Assembly (NCBI GenBank): GCA_963783965.1
Contig: CAWAPQ010000010.1
Span: 122,758-186,757 of the forward strand
Direction of reading: 5' to 3'
Source of the DNA: Bog-473 sp963783965
GTDB taxonomy: Bacteria; Actinomycetota; Acidimicrobiia; Acidimicrobiales; RAAP-2
Length of the DNA: 64,000 nucleotides
The notes under the pieces are model-generated. The model saw only the letters and a program-made list of their open reading frames with translations, was not told where the DNA came from and did not search any database. Below are positions 24,626 to 32,423 of this stretch, piece after piece. A program made the translations under genes and the position numbers. Position 1 is the stretch's first letter, and each line of letters opens with the position of its first letter.

Positions 24626-25735
24626 TCAGTCGTCGTAGATCAGGACGCCCCGGATGTTCTTGCCGTCCCGCATGTCCTGGTAGCCCTGGTTGATGTCGCC
24701 GAGCTTGTAGGTGTTGGTGATCATGGAGTCCAGGTCGAGCAGCCCGTTGCGGTAGAGCTTGAGCAGCTTGGGGATGTCCGAGTGGATGTTGGCCGAGCCG
24801 AAGATGCTGCCCACGACCTGCTTCTCGTAGATGGTCAGCATCATGAGGTTCATCGTCACTGCGGTCTCGTTGTACGGATGGATGTTGGTGACCACGACCC
24901 GGCCCCGCTTCGCGGCCAGGTTCAGGATGGAGTCCATCATCGGCCCCGATCCCACACCCATGGCGCAGATCACCTTGTCGCACATGTGGCCCCAGGTCTC
25001 CTGGTGAATCAGCCCGAAGGCCTCCTCAATGGAAGCCGCAGTGTGGGTCGCTCCGAAGGTGGGGGCCAGATCGCGCTTGAGCTGCACGGGGTCGATGGCG
25101 AAGATCGTCCCGGCGCCGGCGATGCGAGCTCCCTGCACGGCCGAGGCTCCGATGCCCCCGATGCCGATGACCGCCACGTTGTCGCCAGGCTGCACGTCTG
25201 CCGCATAGACCGACGAGCCCCACCCCGTGGTGACGCCGCAGCCGACCAGGCACGCCTTGTCCAGCGGGATGTCGTCCAGGATCTTCACGCACGACGCCTG
25301 ATTGACCACCGTGTAGGGGGCGAAGGTGCCGAGACAGACCATGGTCGAGACGTCCTGACCGCGGGCGTGATGGCGCACGGTGCCGTCGAGTTGCTTCCCC
25401 GTCATGAGAATGCCGCCGACGTCGCACAGGTTCGAGTGCCCCGTGGCGCACGGAGGGCACTTTCCGCACGCCGGGACGAATCCGAGCACCACGTGGTCGC
25501 CCGGCGCCAGGCCGGTCACACCGGGACCCACCTCCTCGATCACTCCGGCGCCTTCGTGGCCACCGATGACAGGAAGAGGGACGGGCATGTCGCCGGTGAG
25601 CAGGTGCTCGTCGGAGTGGCACATGCCCGATGCCGCCAGCTTGATGAGGACCTCGCCCTCCTTCGGTGCGTCCAGCTCAATGGGCTCGACGCTCCACGCT
25701 TCCCGGTCCCACAACACTGCTGCTTCGGTTTGCAC
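24626..25735 (-). CDS. NDMA-dependent zinc alcohol dehydrogenase
   Basis: A 369-residue class III-like zinc alcohol dehydrogenase. The catalytic zinc region is GMCHSDEHLLTGDMPVPLPVIGGHEGAGVIEEVG, the structural zinc cysteines are in PACGKCPPCATGHSNLC, and the NAD motif is VAVIGIGGIGASAVQGA. The N-terminus QTEAAVLWDREAWSVEPIEL and the DKVICAMGVG segment match the actinobacterial NDMA-dependent group, whose in vivo acceptor is thought to be a mycofactocin-type carrier. No mycofactocin genes are in the window. GTG start at 25735; longer starts enter non-family sequence. Confidence 0.88.
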   Translation of the reverse strand: MQTEAAVLWDREAWSVEPIELDAPKEGEVLIKLAASGMCHSDEHLLTGDMPVPLPVIGGHEGAGVIEEVGPGVTGLAPGDHVVLGFVPACGKCPPCATGHSNLCDVGGILMTGKQLDGTVRHHARGQDVSTMVCLGTFAPYTVVNQASCVKILDDIPLDKACLVGCGVTTGWGSSVYAADVQPGDNVAVIGIGGIGASAVQGARIAGAGTIFAIDPVQLKRDLAPTFGATHTAASIEEAFGLIHQETWGHMCDKVICAMGVGSGPMMDSILNLAAKRGRVVVTNIHPYNETAVTMNLMMLTIYEKQVVGSIFGSANIHSDIPKLLKLYRNGLLDLDSMITNTYKLGDINQGYQDMRDGKNIRGVLIYDD

Positions 25736-25831
25736 GATGCCCTCCCCAGGATCCGACCTGCCGACCTTGCACGCTAATGGGCGACGGGCCGGGCATGCCG
25801 GACAAGGAACGCCGCCCCGAGGAGGGGGCCG

Positions 25832-26656
25832 GTGCAAGATACGGCGGTGATCCGATTGGTCGTCACCGACCTGGACGGGACCTTGTGGCGCAATGCCGTC
25901 GTGCCCCAGCCGACGAGACAAGCCATCAGCGAGCTGGAGCGCCGGGACATCCCCCTCCTCGCGGCAACAGCTCGCCGATCATGGTCGGTCGCGGACTACC
26001 TCCGGCAGGCCGAACTGGACCTTCCCGCGGTGATGCTCAACGGTGCACTCGGCCGGGACAAGGGAGGAGAGCCGACCTTTCACCAGTGCACCTTCGACCC
26101 CGGAGAAGCGGCGGCCGCGCTGGACGTGTTCACGCGACACGGAGTGACGCCGTGTGCGAGCTTCGAATCCCGGGAGTGGGATGTCGTCTCCGGACCGGTT
26201 CCGAGTTCGGGCGAGCCGTATCTCCTCTGGGCAGGATCCCAGCTGCAGCTGGTCGAGGATCTGGCGACGCTGGTCGGCTCCCTGCCCGTCTTTGCTCTCT
26301 CCGTCGTGGCCTGCCCGGACCCGGAGGCATTGCACGAGATACGAGACGAGCTCGCAGCGCTTGGCGGCACCGGAATGGTCAACGTCTTTCAGGACAAGGT
26401 GTTCGGTGGCTGGACGCTCGACTCCGCGCCCAAGGGAGTCAGCAAATGGAGTGGTGTCGAGGCCTACTGCCGTTACCGGGACCTCGACCCCACCGAAGTG
26501 CTCGCAATCGGTGACGGTGACAACGACGTGGAACTGCTCGAGCGTGCCGCCCACTCCTGCGCCATGAGTCACGCGACCGACAGAGCAAAGGCGGCGGCGA
26601 GCGTCACGTTGCCCGACGGCATGGACGGATGGAGTCACCTCCTCAATTTCCTCTGA
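25832..26656 (+). CDS. HAD-superfamily hydrolase, Cof type
   Basis: A 274-residue haloacid-dehalogenase-fold phosphatase. Motif I is VVTDLDGTLW, motif III a lysine in SAPKGVSKWSGV, and motif IV IGDGDNDVELLERA. A large type-IIB cap lies between. These enzymes usually dephosphorylate sugar phosphates or flavin precursors; the substrate is not predictable. GTG start, divergent from the alcohol dehydrogenase. Confidence 0.82.
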   Translation: MQDTAVIRLVVTDLDGTLWRNAVVPQPTRQAISELERRDIPLLAATARRSWSVADYLRQAELDLPAVMLNGALGRDKGGEPTFHQCTFDPGEAAAALDVFTRHGVTPCASFESREWDVVSGPVPSSGEPYLLWAGSQLQLVEDLATLVGSLPVFALSVVACPDPEALHEIRDELAALGGTGMVNVFQDKVFGGWTLDSAPKGVSKWSGVEAYCRYRDLDPTEVLAIGDGDNDVELLERAAHSCAMSHATDRAKAAASVTLPDGMDGWSHLLNFL

Positions 26657-26692
26657 TCGCCCCCAACGCTCTGCGGTCTCGCCGCGGGGCGC

Positions 26693-27319
26693 TCAGACCG
26701 CGCCGTGGAGCATCTCGATCCGGCGAGCGAGGTTCACGGCGTGGTCTCCGATGCGCTCGTAAAACCGCGCCAGGAGCGTGACCTGCGCGCCGGTCGGAGG
26801 CGGCATCGTCCCGCCGGCGACCTCGCCCGTCAAACGGTCGTGAAGGATGTCGATCTCCTCATCGTCCTCGGACAGTGAGGCGGCATCCGCCGCACGGTCG
26901 CCGTAGGCGTCAGCAGCGACCCTCCACATTTCGAGGGCCACCTCGGCCATGCGCTGCACAATGCCTCGACTGAGCGGGCTCATCTCGGCCCCAAGATTGC
27001 TCGCGGCCCGCTGGGCGATGTGCTCGGCCAGGTCGCCGCTGCGCTCGAGCTCGGGCACGATGAGAAGGACGCCGACCAGGTGGCGCAGGGTGGCCGAAGG
27101 CACCGGCTCGTTGCCCAAGAGCTCCCACACCAAGAGCTCGACCTCCGCCGCCAGATCGTCGATCGCCTGGTCGCCCTCGACCACCTTCAACGCAGTCGAG
27201 ACGTCGTTGCTCAGCAGCGCCTCGGTCGCCCCGGCCAGGGACTCGGAGACGAGCGCGAAGAGCTGGGCCATCCGGAACTCAATAGGATCGATCTCATCCT
27301 CAGCGGGCTCCATGGGCAC
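26693..27319 (-). CDS. PhoU-domain phosphate-signalling regulator
   Basis: A 208-residue all-helical protein made of two PhoU repeats. The signature helices are PELERSGDLAEHIAQRAASN and LARFYERIGDHAVNLARRIE, whose acidic residues bind metal clusters. PhoU proteins repress PhoR/PstSCAB signalling; no pst or phoR genes are nearby, so this is an orphan copy. GTG at 27319 or ATG at 27313 could start it. Confidence 0.88.
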   Translation of the reverse strand: MPMEPAEDEIDPIEFRMAQLFALVSESLAGATEALLSNDVSTALKVVEGDQAIDDLAAEVELLVWELLGNEPVPSATLRHLVGVLLIVPELERSGDLAEHIAQRAASNLGAEMSPLSRGIVQRMAEVALEMWRVAADAYGDRAADAASLSEDDEEIDILHDRLTGEVAGGTMPPPTGAQVTLLARFYERIGDHAVNLARRIEMLHGAV

Positions 27320-27485
27320 CGTACGTTAGCTGGGCGGATAGACGCTGTTCGCGTGACGTTCACCTTCGGATGGCCTGGTTTTCACGTGAAGACAGCGCCG
27401 AACAACCCGAAGAGTCTCCAGGTCACGAGACCCGTGTAGGGGCCAGTTCGCGCATCGGCCTGTCCAGCCGACGCGAGCGACAGAT

Positions 27486-28106
27486 TCAGCTCCGCTTCTT
27501 TGCTGCCTTTTTGGCGACGGTTGCGCGCTTCTTGGCCGTCTTCTTGGCCGTGGTGGCCTTGCGCTTGGCGACCGGAGCCCGCTTCTTGGCCGTCTTCTTC
27601 GCGACGGTTGCGCGCTTCTTGGCGGTCTTCTTGGCCGTGGTGGCCTTGCGCTTGGCGACGCCGACCTGCTTCTTGGCGGTCTTCTTGGCCGTGGTGGCCT
27701 TGCGCTTGGCGACGCCGACCTGCTTCTTGGCGGTCTTCTTAGCCGTAGTGGCCTTGCGCTTGGCGACAGTCGCCTTCTTCTGGGCCGCCTTCTCACCCCC
27801 CGCGGCCTTGCGTTTCACAACGGCCACTCGCTTCTTGCCGACCTTCTTGGCCGTCGCGGCCTTGCGCTTGGCCACGGTCGCCTGCTTCTTGATCGTCTTC
27901 TTGACGCTCTTGGCCTTCTTTGCAGCAGCCTTCTTGATGGGACGCGCTTGCTTCTCGACGCGTCCGGCAGTCTTCGAAGACCCGATAGCGGTCGCCGCTT
28001 CACTCAAACCCTGCCGGACTCTCGATCCCGCAACCACTGCAGCCGCTTCGACGGTACCGACAGCATCTCCGACGACTTCGGCCGCTTTGTCTATCTTCCC
28101 TGGCAT
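27486..28106 (-). CDS. Histone H1-like lysine/alanine-rich DNA-binding protein
   Basis: A 206-residue highly basic protein. Residues 1 to about 55 are an ordinary helical head (KIDKAAEVVGDAVGTVEAAA). The rest is KRKATTAKKTAKKQVGVA-type repeats resembling the tails of histone H1, Hc1 and actinobacterial HupB. It probably coats DNA or RNA in the nucleoid without sequence specificity. ATG at 28106 follows a clear housekeeping-type promoter; the earlier in-frame start is unsupported. A PhoU gene is downstream and DoxX upstream. Confidence 0.75.
   Translation of the reverse strand: MPGKIDKAAEVVGDAVGTVEAAAVVAGSRVRQGLSEAATAIGSSKTAGRVEKQARPIKKAAAKKAKSVKKTIKKQATVAKRKAATAKKVGKKRVAVVKRKAAGGEKAAQKKATVAKRKATTAKKTAKKQVGVAKRKATTAKKTAKKQVGVAKRKATTAKKTAKKRATVAKKTAKKRAPVAKRKATTAKKTAKKRATVAKKAAKKRS
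27616..27769 (-). repeat. 54-bp tandem repeats in the histone-like gene
   Basis: Two perfect 54-base copies (27616-27669 and 27670-27723) and a third diverged partial copy encode an 18-residue unit containing KKQVGVAKRKATTAKK. Perfect identity points to recent duplication or ongoing repeat-number change. Confidence 0.8.
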
Positions 28107-28113
28107 GAGCGTC

Positions 28114-28141
28114 AGGCTAACGCGTGTAATCCGCATGTCAA
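28114..28141 (-). promoter_or_regulatory. Housekeeping-type promoter of the histone-like gene
   Basis: On the minus strand, TTGACA (28136-28141 on +) is followed by 16 bases and TAGCCT (28114-28119), 7 bases before the ATG at 28106. This is a good sigma-70-type match with a very short or leaderless transcript. Confidence 0.4.
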
Positions 28142-28247
28142 CGGGCAAAATTCTGTTGAACGGCTCACTACTTCGTCTCGAGGGAAGCGACTGCTGACGC
28201 GGCGATGAGACTCGCGCCTCAAGTGAATTCCGCAATAAATCTCGGGC

Positions 28248-29126
28248 TCAGTCCGTCGGCAGATGCTCTCGTAATTTCGAGACAGCCTCCGTCGTACGCT
28301 CCGCACCTGACGCAAGGTAAGGGAGGATCGCGTCGACCGCTGGATAGGAGCCATTCCGGGTCAGTGGCTCCAGTTGCCGAGCCGCGTCCGAGACGAAGGA
28401 GGCGGCTTGCTGGACAGCGTGCGTCGCAGACTCACTCGAACCCTTGACTGCGTCCGCGACCACCTCATGAACGTGACTGAGTGCCTCGGGGCTCGGAGCC
28501 ACCTTCTCTGCAAGGTCATGACTGGCTGCGCCGAGGCGCCTCCCGGTACGCCGACTCGCGGCGCGCCCTCGCCGGATCGTCTGCTGGCCGGACTTCGACA
28601 CCTGCGTCACGGTGGGAGCCAGGCTGGTTCGAGCACGACGCGCTTTCCGGTGGCCGGTCGCCCGGCCTGCTGAAACGGCGGCCTCAAGCTGTCGTGCCTG
28701 GCGCTTCGCCCGCCAGGCCAGCGACGGCTCGCCTTCGGTGTCGAAGGCAGCCAGTATCAGCCCTCCCAAGAGACCTACGTTCTTGAGGAAGTGCATCTTT
28801 TGCTGGTTCCGGGTGATCGGGTCCGATTCCTCCCAGAACCGATGGCCGGCGTAGGTGGTGGGAACGATTGATCCGATCAGAGCCAGCGCGGCGAGTCTTC
28901 GGAACTTTCCCACAGCCAGGAGAATTCCGGCGCCGATCTGGACCGCACCATTGATGCGCACGAATGTCTCGGTATCGAGGCCGTCGACACCGGCCTTCTC
29001 GGCAAGGGGCTCGGTTACAGCTTCCGCCTTCTTGGCTTTCCCTGCCGGATTCCGAAATGCATCCCATCCCCCGACCACAAAGATTGACGCGAGCAACGGA
29101 CGAGCGAGTCGACGAGAGAGTGCCAT
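28248..29126 (-). CDS. DoxX family membrane protein with long charged C-terminal tail
   Basis: A 292-residue protein. Residues 1 to about 130 are DoxX-like with four hydrophobic segments (LLASIFVVGGWDAF, GAVQIGAGILLAVG, LAALALIGSIVPTTYAGH, FLKNVGLLGGLILAAF). Residues about 135-292 are a basic, Ala/Ser-rich tail not usual in DoxX. DoxX proteins sit in quinone- or thiol-related membrane complexes in some bacteria. The ATG at 29126 lacks a ribosome site and lies 11 bases from a GGGTAG box, so it may be translated nearly leaderless. Confidence 0.8.
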   Translation of the reverse strand: MALSRRLARPLLASIFVVGGWDAFRNPAGKAKKAEAVTEPLAEKAGVDGLDTETFVRINGAVQIGAGILLAVGKFRRLAALALIGSIVPTTYAGHRFWEESDPITRNQQKMHFLKNVGLLGGLILAAFDTEGEPSLAWRAKRQARQLEAAVSAGRATGHRKARRARTSLAPTVTQVSKSGQQTIRRGRAASRRTGRRLGAASHDLAEKVAPSPEALSHVHEVVADAVKGSSESATHAVQQAASFVSDAARQLEPLTRNGSYPAVDAILPYLASGAERTTEAVSKLREHLPTD

Positions 29127-29136
29127 TGCGGTACCT

Positions 29137-29161
29137 CTACCCGGATTTCAAATGGTTATCC
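29137..29161 (-). promoter_or_regulatory. Possible SigB-like promoter of the DoxX gene
   Basis: On the minus strand, GGAT (29158-29161 on +), 15 bases, then GGGTAG (29137-29142). It fits the loose GNNT-N14-16-GGGTA pattern of stress sigma factors. Weak on its own; supported by similar boxes nearby. Confidence 0.3.
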
Positions 29162-29179
29162 ATCGGATGTGAGCAACGC

Positions 29180-29338
29180 TCACGCTTCATTTGCCTCGGA
29201 TCGATCCGCGCCCTGCTGTACACGGTCCTCAGATTCCTCGAGGATGGCCTCGGCCTGCTCCTCAGGGTTCTCGCTCGCAGCTTCTTCGGGTGGTCTTCCC
29301 TCTGCCCGTGTTTCAACATTCTGCCGTGTTGTTCCCAT
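29180..29338 (-). CDS. Small acidic hydrophilic protein (52 aa), unknown
   Basis: A short frame rich in Glu, with a C-terminal run NPEEQAEAILEESEDRVQQG and no hydrophobic segment. It looks like a disordered or helical stress protein. The ATG at 29338 has AAAGGA upstream. An in-frame ATG at 29386 would add 16 residues but lies directly against the GGGTAG box. It matches no family I recognise. Confidence 0.45.
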   Translation of the reverse strand: MGTTRQNVETRAEGRPPEEAASENPEEQAEAILEESEDRVQQGADRSEANEA

Positions 29339-29386
29339 GCTCGATCCACGTCCTTTCGCGTTGTCCTTTGTCTGGGGCTTCCCCAT

Positions 29387-29412
29387 CTACCCTCGAACAT
29401 GAGGCGACACAC
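29387..29412 (-). promoter_or_regulatory. Possible SigB-like promoter of the small acidic protein gene
   Basis: On the minus strand, GTGT (29409-29412 on +), 16 bases, then GGGTAG (29387-29392). Spacing and sequence parallel the sod and 30.2-kb promoters. It would leave a leader of about 40 bases before the ATG at 29338. Confidence 0.3.
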
Positions 29413-29585
29413 GCTGCATCTTGAGGGGATCAGGTCCTGGAGTCGGCGCTCACACTCCTTGGTCGTGGCGTCGACGGCGCCGGAGAGAAGTACGCGCTCC
29501 GCTCTGCTGATGCATCGATGGAGGGCACGCTGGGGATACTGTCCTCATTGATCCCCCGAGGATCACAAGGACGATTCGAGGCACC

Positions 29586-30089
29586 ATGAGTGGGTCCGAG
29601 CTCAGCGCAAGCGAGACAGGTGAATCGGAAGCGGAGCGCAACAATCGCAACCTGAGCGATCTGCTCCAGGAACTGCGTGTCGCTGGACTTGGTGTGCAGG
29701 TGCTTTTCGGTTTCTTGCTCTCCCTGCCGTTCACCGTGCGCTTCAAGCAGCTCGACGCGCTTGAACGAGCCCTCTACCGGGTGAGCCTTCTCAGCGCCGC
29801 CTTGGCTATCGCTCTGCTCGTGAGTCCGGTTGCCTACCACCGCTGGGTATTCCGTCGACACGAGAAGGGGCGGCTGCTGCGATACGCCAATACACAGGCC
29901 ATCGTCGGGCTGGGCATGGTCGCACTGGCGGTGTGCGTCGCCATCTGGATGGTTCTCCTCTTCGTCGGCTTGAACTGGCCGACGGCACTCCTCGCGGCCG
30001 TGGTAACCGGATGCTTTGTCGCCCTGTGGTTCGTGCTCCCGATCGCAGACAGGATCGGAGCGGATCGTCGAAGGGAGGAGGCCCGGTAA
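29586..30089 (+). CDS. DUF6328 family membrane protein
   Basis: A 167-residue protein with an acidic hydrophilic N-terminus (about 30 residues, then NLSDLLQELRVAGLGVQVLFGFLLSLPF) and four transmembrane helices. The N-terminal motif and length match DUF6328. Actinobacterial members commonly sit near stress genes; function unknown. It lies amid other small stress-type genes. Confidence 0.75.
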   Translation: MSGSELSASETGESEAERNNRNLSDLLQELRVAGLGVQVLFGFLLSLPFTVRFKQLDALERALYRVSLLSAALAIALLVSPVAYHRWVFRRHEKGRLLRYANTQAIVGLGMVALAVCVAIWMVLLFVGLNWPTALLAAVVTGCFVALWFVLPIADRIGADRRREEAR

Positions 30090-30206
30090 GGGTCGAACGG
30101 TGTCCCCGATGCCGCTCCGCCCGCGGGCAATCTCGTTCACCGGTCGTACATCGCTACGACGCTGCTTTCCCGAATCTGAATGTTCCGATCATCAGATCAG
30201 AGGCTC

Positions 30207-30231
30207 GTTTCGGTCAAAGGTCTTCGGGTAT
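30207..30231 (+). promoter_or_regulatory. SigB/SigF-type promoter (GTTT-N15-GGGTAT)
   Basis: GTTT at 30207-30210, 15 bases, GGGTAT at 30226-30231, ending 57 bases before the ATG of the plasmid-stabilization-like gene. This is a perfect match to the consensus recognised by mycobacterial SigF and Streptomyces SigB. Confidence 0.6.
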
Positions 30232-30288
30232 CCCACCCCTACGAGGCGATGAGGACGCCGTCGCCGGCACGACCCGGAGGACCGTACG

Positions 30289-30852
30289 ATGCCACAGCAG
30301 GCGTGGAACGCGAAGAGGGAGCGTCAGTACCAGCACATCAAAGGCGGCCTCAGGCAGCGGGGCGATTCCGAGGAGCTGGCCGAAGAGATCGCAGCGCGGA
30401 CGGTCAACAAGGAACGGGCGCGCCACGGGGAGTCCAAAGTCAAGAGCAAGAGTTCGACGAACGACATCTCATCGAGTCGTCGGGGCGGGCTCCGTTCTCA
30501 CAGTGGGGCGGGCGGTCGGACCCGTGACCAGCTCTATCAAGAAGCCAAGCGCAAGGGCGTCACCGGCCGATCCAAAATGACCAAGGCGCAGCTCGAACAC
30601 GCAGTGAGTCGGAAAGCGAGTCCTGGGTCTTCTCTCGAAGGCCATCGCCAGGCTCCGAGTGACCATCGTCCCTCTTGGTTGAGGTTGGTTTATCTCGATT
30701 CGATCACAGCTGAGTTCGAGATAACACCGGCGTGGCCGGAAGCCGAGCAGCGTCGCGAGGCGATCCGCCCGGCGGTTGCATGGCTACTCCCGGGGTGGGT
30801 ACAGGACCCCCATGGGACGGAACGGCATGCTCGAGCAGGAAGTCAAGTTTGA
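30289..30852 (+). CDS. Plasmid-stabilization-like / Rho-N-like small basic stress protein
   Basis: A 187-residue frame. Residues 1 to about 108 match a conserved actinobacterial family often annotated as plasmid stabilization protein: AWNAKRERQYQHIKGGL, EEIAARTVNKERARHGES, RRGGLRSHSGAGGRTRDQLY and a final SAP/Rho-N-like helix (GVTGRSKMTKAQLEHAV). Members are normally about 100-115 residues. The last 75 residues here are unlike the family and overlap the next gene by 41 bases. It is probably not a toxin or antitoxin; a nucleic-acid-binding stress role is likelier, given its SigB-like promoter. Confidence 0.75.
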   Translation: MPQQAWNAKRERQYQHIKGGLRQRGDSEELAEEIAARTVNKERARHGESKVKSKSSTNDISSSRRGGLRSHSGAGGRTRDQLYQEAKRKGVTGRSKMTKAQLEHAVSRKASPGSSLEGHRQAPSDHRPSWLRLVYLDSITAEFEITPAWPEAEQRREAIRPAVAWLLPGWVQDPHGTERHARAGSQV

Positions 30853-32326
30853 CGCACCCTTTGCCCTCGCTCTCCCGGATCTGCGTTCGCTGGTCGGTGA
30901 GAGCGTTCGGCTGCCCGAAGAGCAACAGGTCTCGCGCTATTTCGACACGGTCGACCATCGGCTCTGGCGACAGGGGATGACCCTGCGTCACCGGAGCACC
31001 GGCGGCCGGGACGATGGCACCTGGACGTTGAAGTTGCCTCAGCCCTCGAGCGGGCCTGCTCTGCGGCGCACCGAGGTCACCTGGACCGGGTCGAGTCATG
31101 AGGTGCCAACGGATGCACGAGTGCTCTTGCGCGGCGTGCTTCGGCGCGCGCCGTTGCGTCCCCTGACGGTCCTCGAAACGACTCGGCAGAGACTGCTCCT
31201 GCGCGACAACCAGGATCATGAGCTCGCTGAACTCGACGATGACGTCGTGCTCGTCGTCGGCGGTCCCCGCAGTGGAATGCGATTCCGCCAAGTCGAGGTG
31301 GAGTTCCGCGACACCAATTGGAAAGGTGGGAAGGTTCTGCGCCGACTCGAGAAGGCCGGCGCACGTCTCCACAACGACCCGAAACTGGCAAAGGCCATCG
31401 ACCTCCCGCGTCAGTCCCCGCTACATCACGCCCTGGACAAGCGATCCACAATGGGTGATGTGGTCCTGGCGACTCTCCGCGCCGGCCTCGACCGACTCAT
31501 CTCTCACGACTGGCAGCTCCGGCTCGACTCCTCCCAGCCTCCGGCAGAGGATGTTCATCAGGCACGCGTGGCGACAAGGAGACTGCGCTCAGACTTGAAG
31601 ACCTTCGGTGCGGTTCTCGACCCCCTCTGGCTCCGACACGTCCGGAACGACCTGAAATGGCTGGGCACCGCCTTAGGGGAATTGCGAGATCGGGACGTCC
31701 TCGCCGAAGCACTCACCGACGCTCCACCCGCCATTCGTCAGCGCCTCGCGGTGCAACGCCTGGAGGCTGCCCGCCAGTTGGCGGACGTGCTCGCAAGTGC
31801 GCGCTACATGAACCTCGTCGACCGTCTTCATGCCGGCTCGGAGCTGTTGCCGCTGGCGCCGGGAGCCGAGCGGGAGGCAGGGCGGCCCGCGGTCGATATC
31901 GTGCCGTCGCTGGTTGCCGGTCGTTGGCGGGCCGTGCGTCGACAGGTGAGGCGAGCGGGTTCAGACCCGGATCCCGCCCAGCTGCACGGGATCCGGATCA
32001 AGGCCAAACAGCTGCGCTACGCCGCGGAGGCGGCGACCCCGATCATCGGCCGGCCGGCGCGGCGAACGGCAAGAGCAGCAGAGCACGTCCAGACCGTCCT
32101 CGGGGATCACCATGACGCGGTCGCTGCCGAGCAGTGGCTCCGCGAGCAATGGGCTGACGACTCGTCGTCCGGCGCTTCTGCCGGGGTCGCGCCTGCCGTC
32201 GCGTTCGAGGCTGGGCGACTCGTCGGCGAGGCACGCCAACGCCAGCGAGAGTCTCAGCGGACCTGGAAGGACGCTTGGGTCAAGCTGCGTGAGCCGAAGC
32301 GTCGGCGGTGGCTGCGGCGGCGCTGA
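30812..32326 (+). CDS. CYTH and CHAD domain-containing protein
   Basis: A 504-residue protein. Residues about 1-200 are a CYTH (triphosphate tunnel) domain: EQEVKFDAPFALALPDL, YFDTVDHRLWRQGMTLRHR, WTLKLPQPSSG, VEVEFRDTNWKGG. Residues about 220-495 are a CHAD helical domain with conserved histidines in VHQARVATRRLRSDLKTF, LHGIRIKAKQLRYAAEA and LGDHHDAVAAEQWL. CHAD domains bind polyphosphate and CYTH enzymes hydrolyse triphosphates, so a role in polyphosphate metabolism is plausible. The ATG at 30812 has AGGA 5 bases upstream; ATG at 30827 is an alternative. Confidence 0.87.
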   Translation: MGRNGMLEQEVKFDAPFALALPDLRSLVGESVRLPEEQQVSRYFDTVDHRLWRQGMTLRHRSTGGRDDGTWTLKLPQPSSGPALRRTEVTWTGSSHEVPTDARVLLRGVLRRAPLRPLTVLETTRQRLLLRDNQDHELAELDDDVVLVVGGPRSGMRFRQVEVEFRDTNWKGGKVLRRLEKAGARLHNDPKLAKAIDLPRQSPLHHALDKRSTMGDVVLATLRAGLDRLISHDWQLRLDSSQPPAEDVHQARVATRRLRSDLKTFGAVLDPLWLRHVRNDLKWLGTALGELRDRDVLAEALTDAPPAIRQRLAVQRLEAARQLADVLASARYMNLVDRLHAGSELLPLAPGAEREAGRPAVDIVPSLVAGRWRAVRRQVRRAGSDPDPAQLHGIRIKAKQLRYAAEAATPIIGRPARRTARAAEHVQTVLGDHHDAVAAEQWLREQWADDSSSGASAGVAPAVAFEAGRLVGEARQRQRESQRTWKDAWVKLREPKRRRWLRRR

Positions 32327-32423
32327 ACTCGGCGCCATTTGACGGTGCGAGGACCGAGGATCTGACTCTCCCGCCGTCAGACCACCGCACTGACGAGAAC
32401 TGGCCATCAGTAGGCTTGAGCGC

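Noticed and set aside
26657..26692. Bidirectional terminator between the HAD and PhoU genes
   Set aside because: A CGCCCC/GGGGCG pairing exists but with a loop of about 21 bases and no T tract; too weak.
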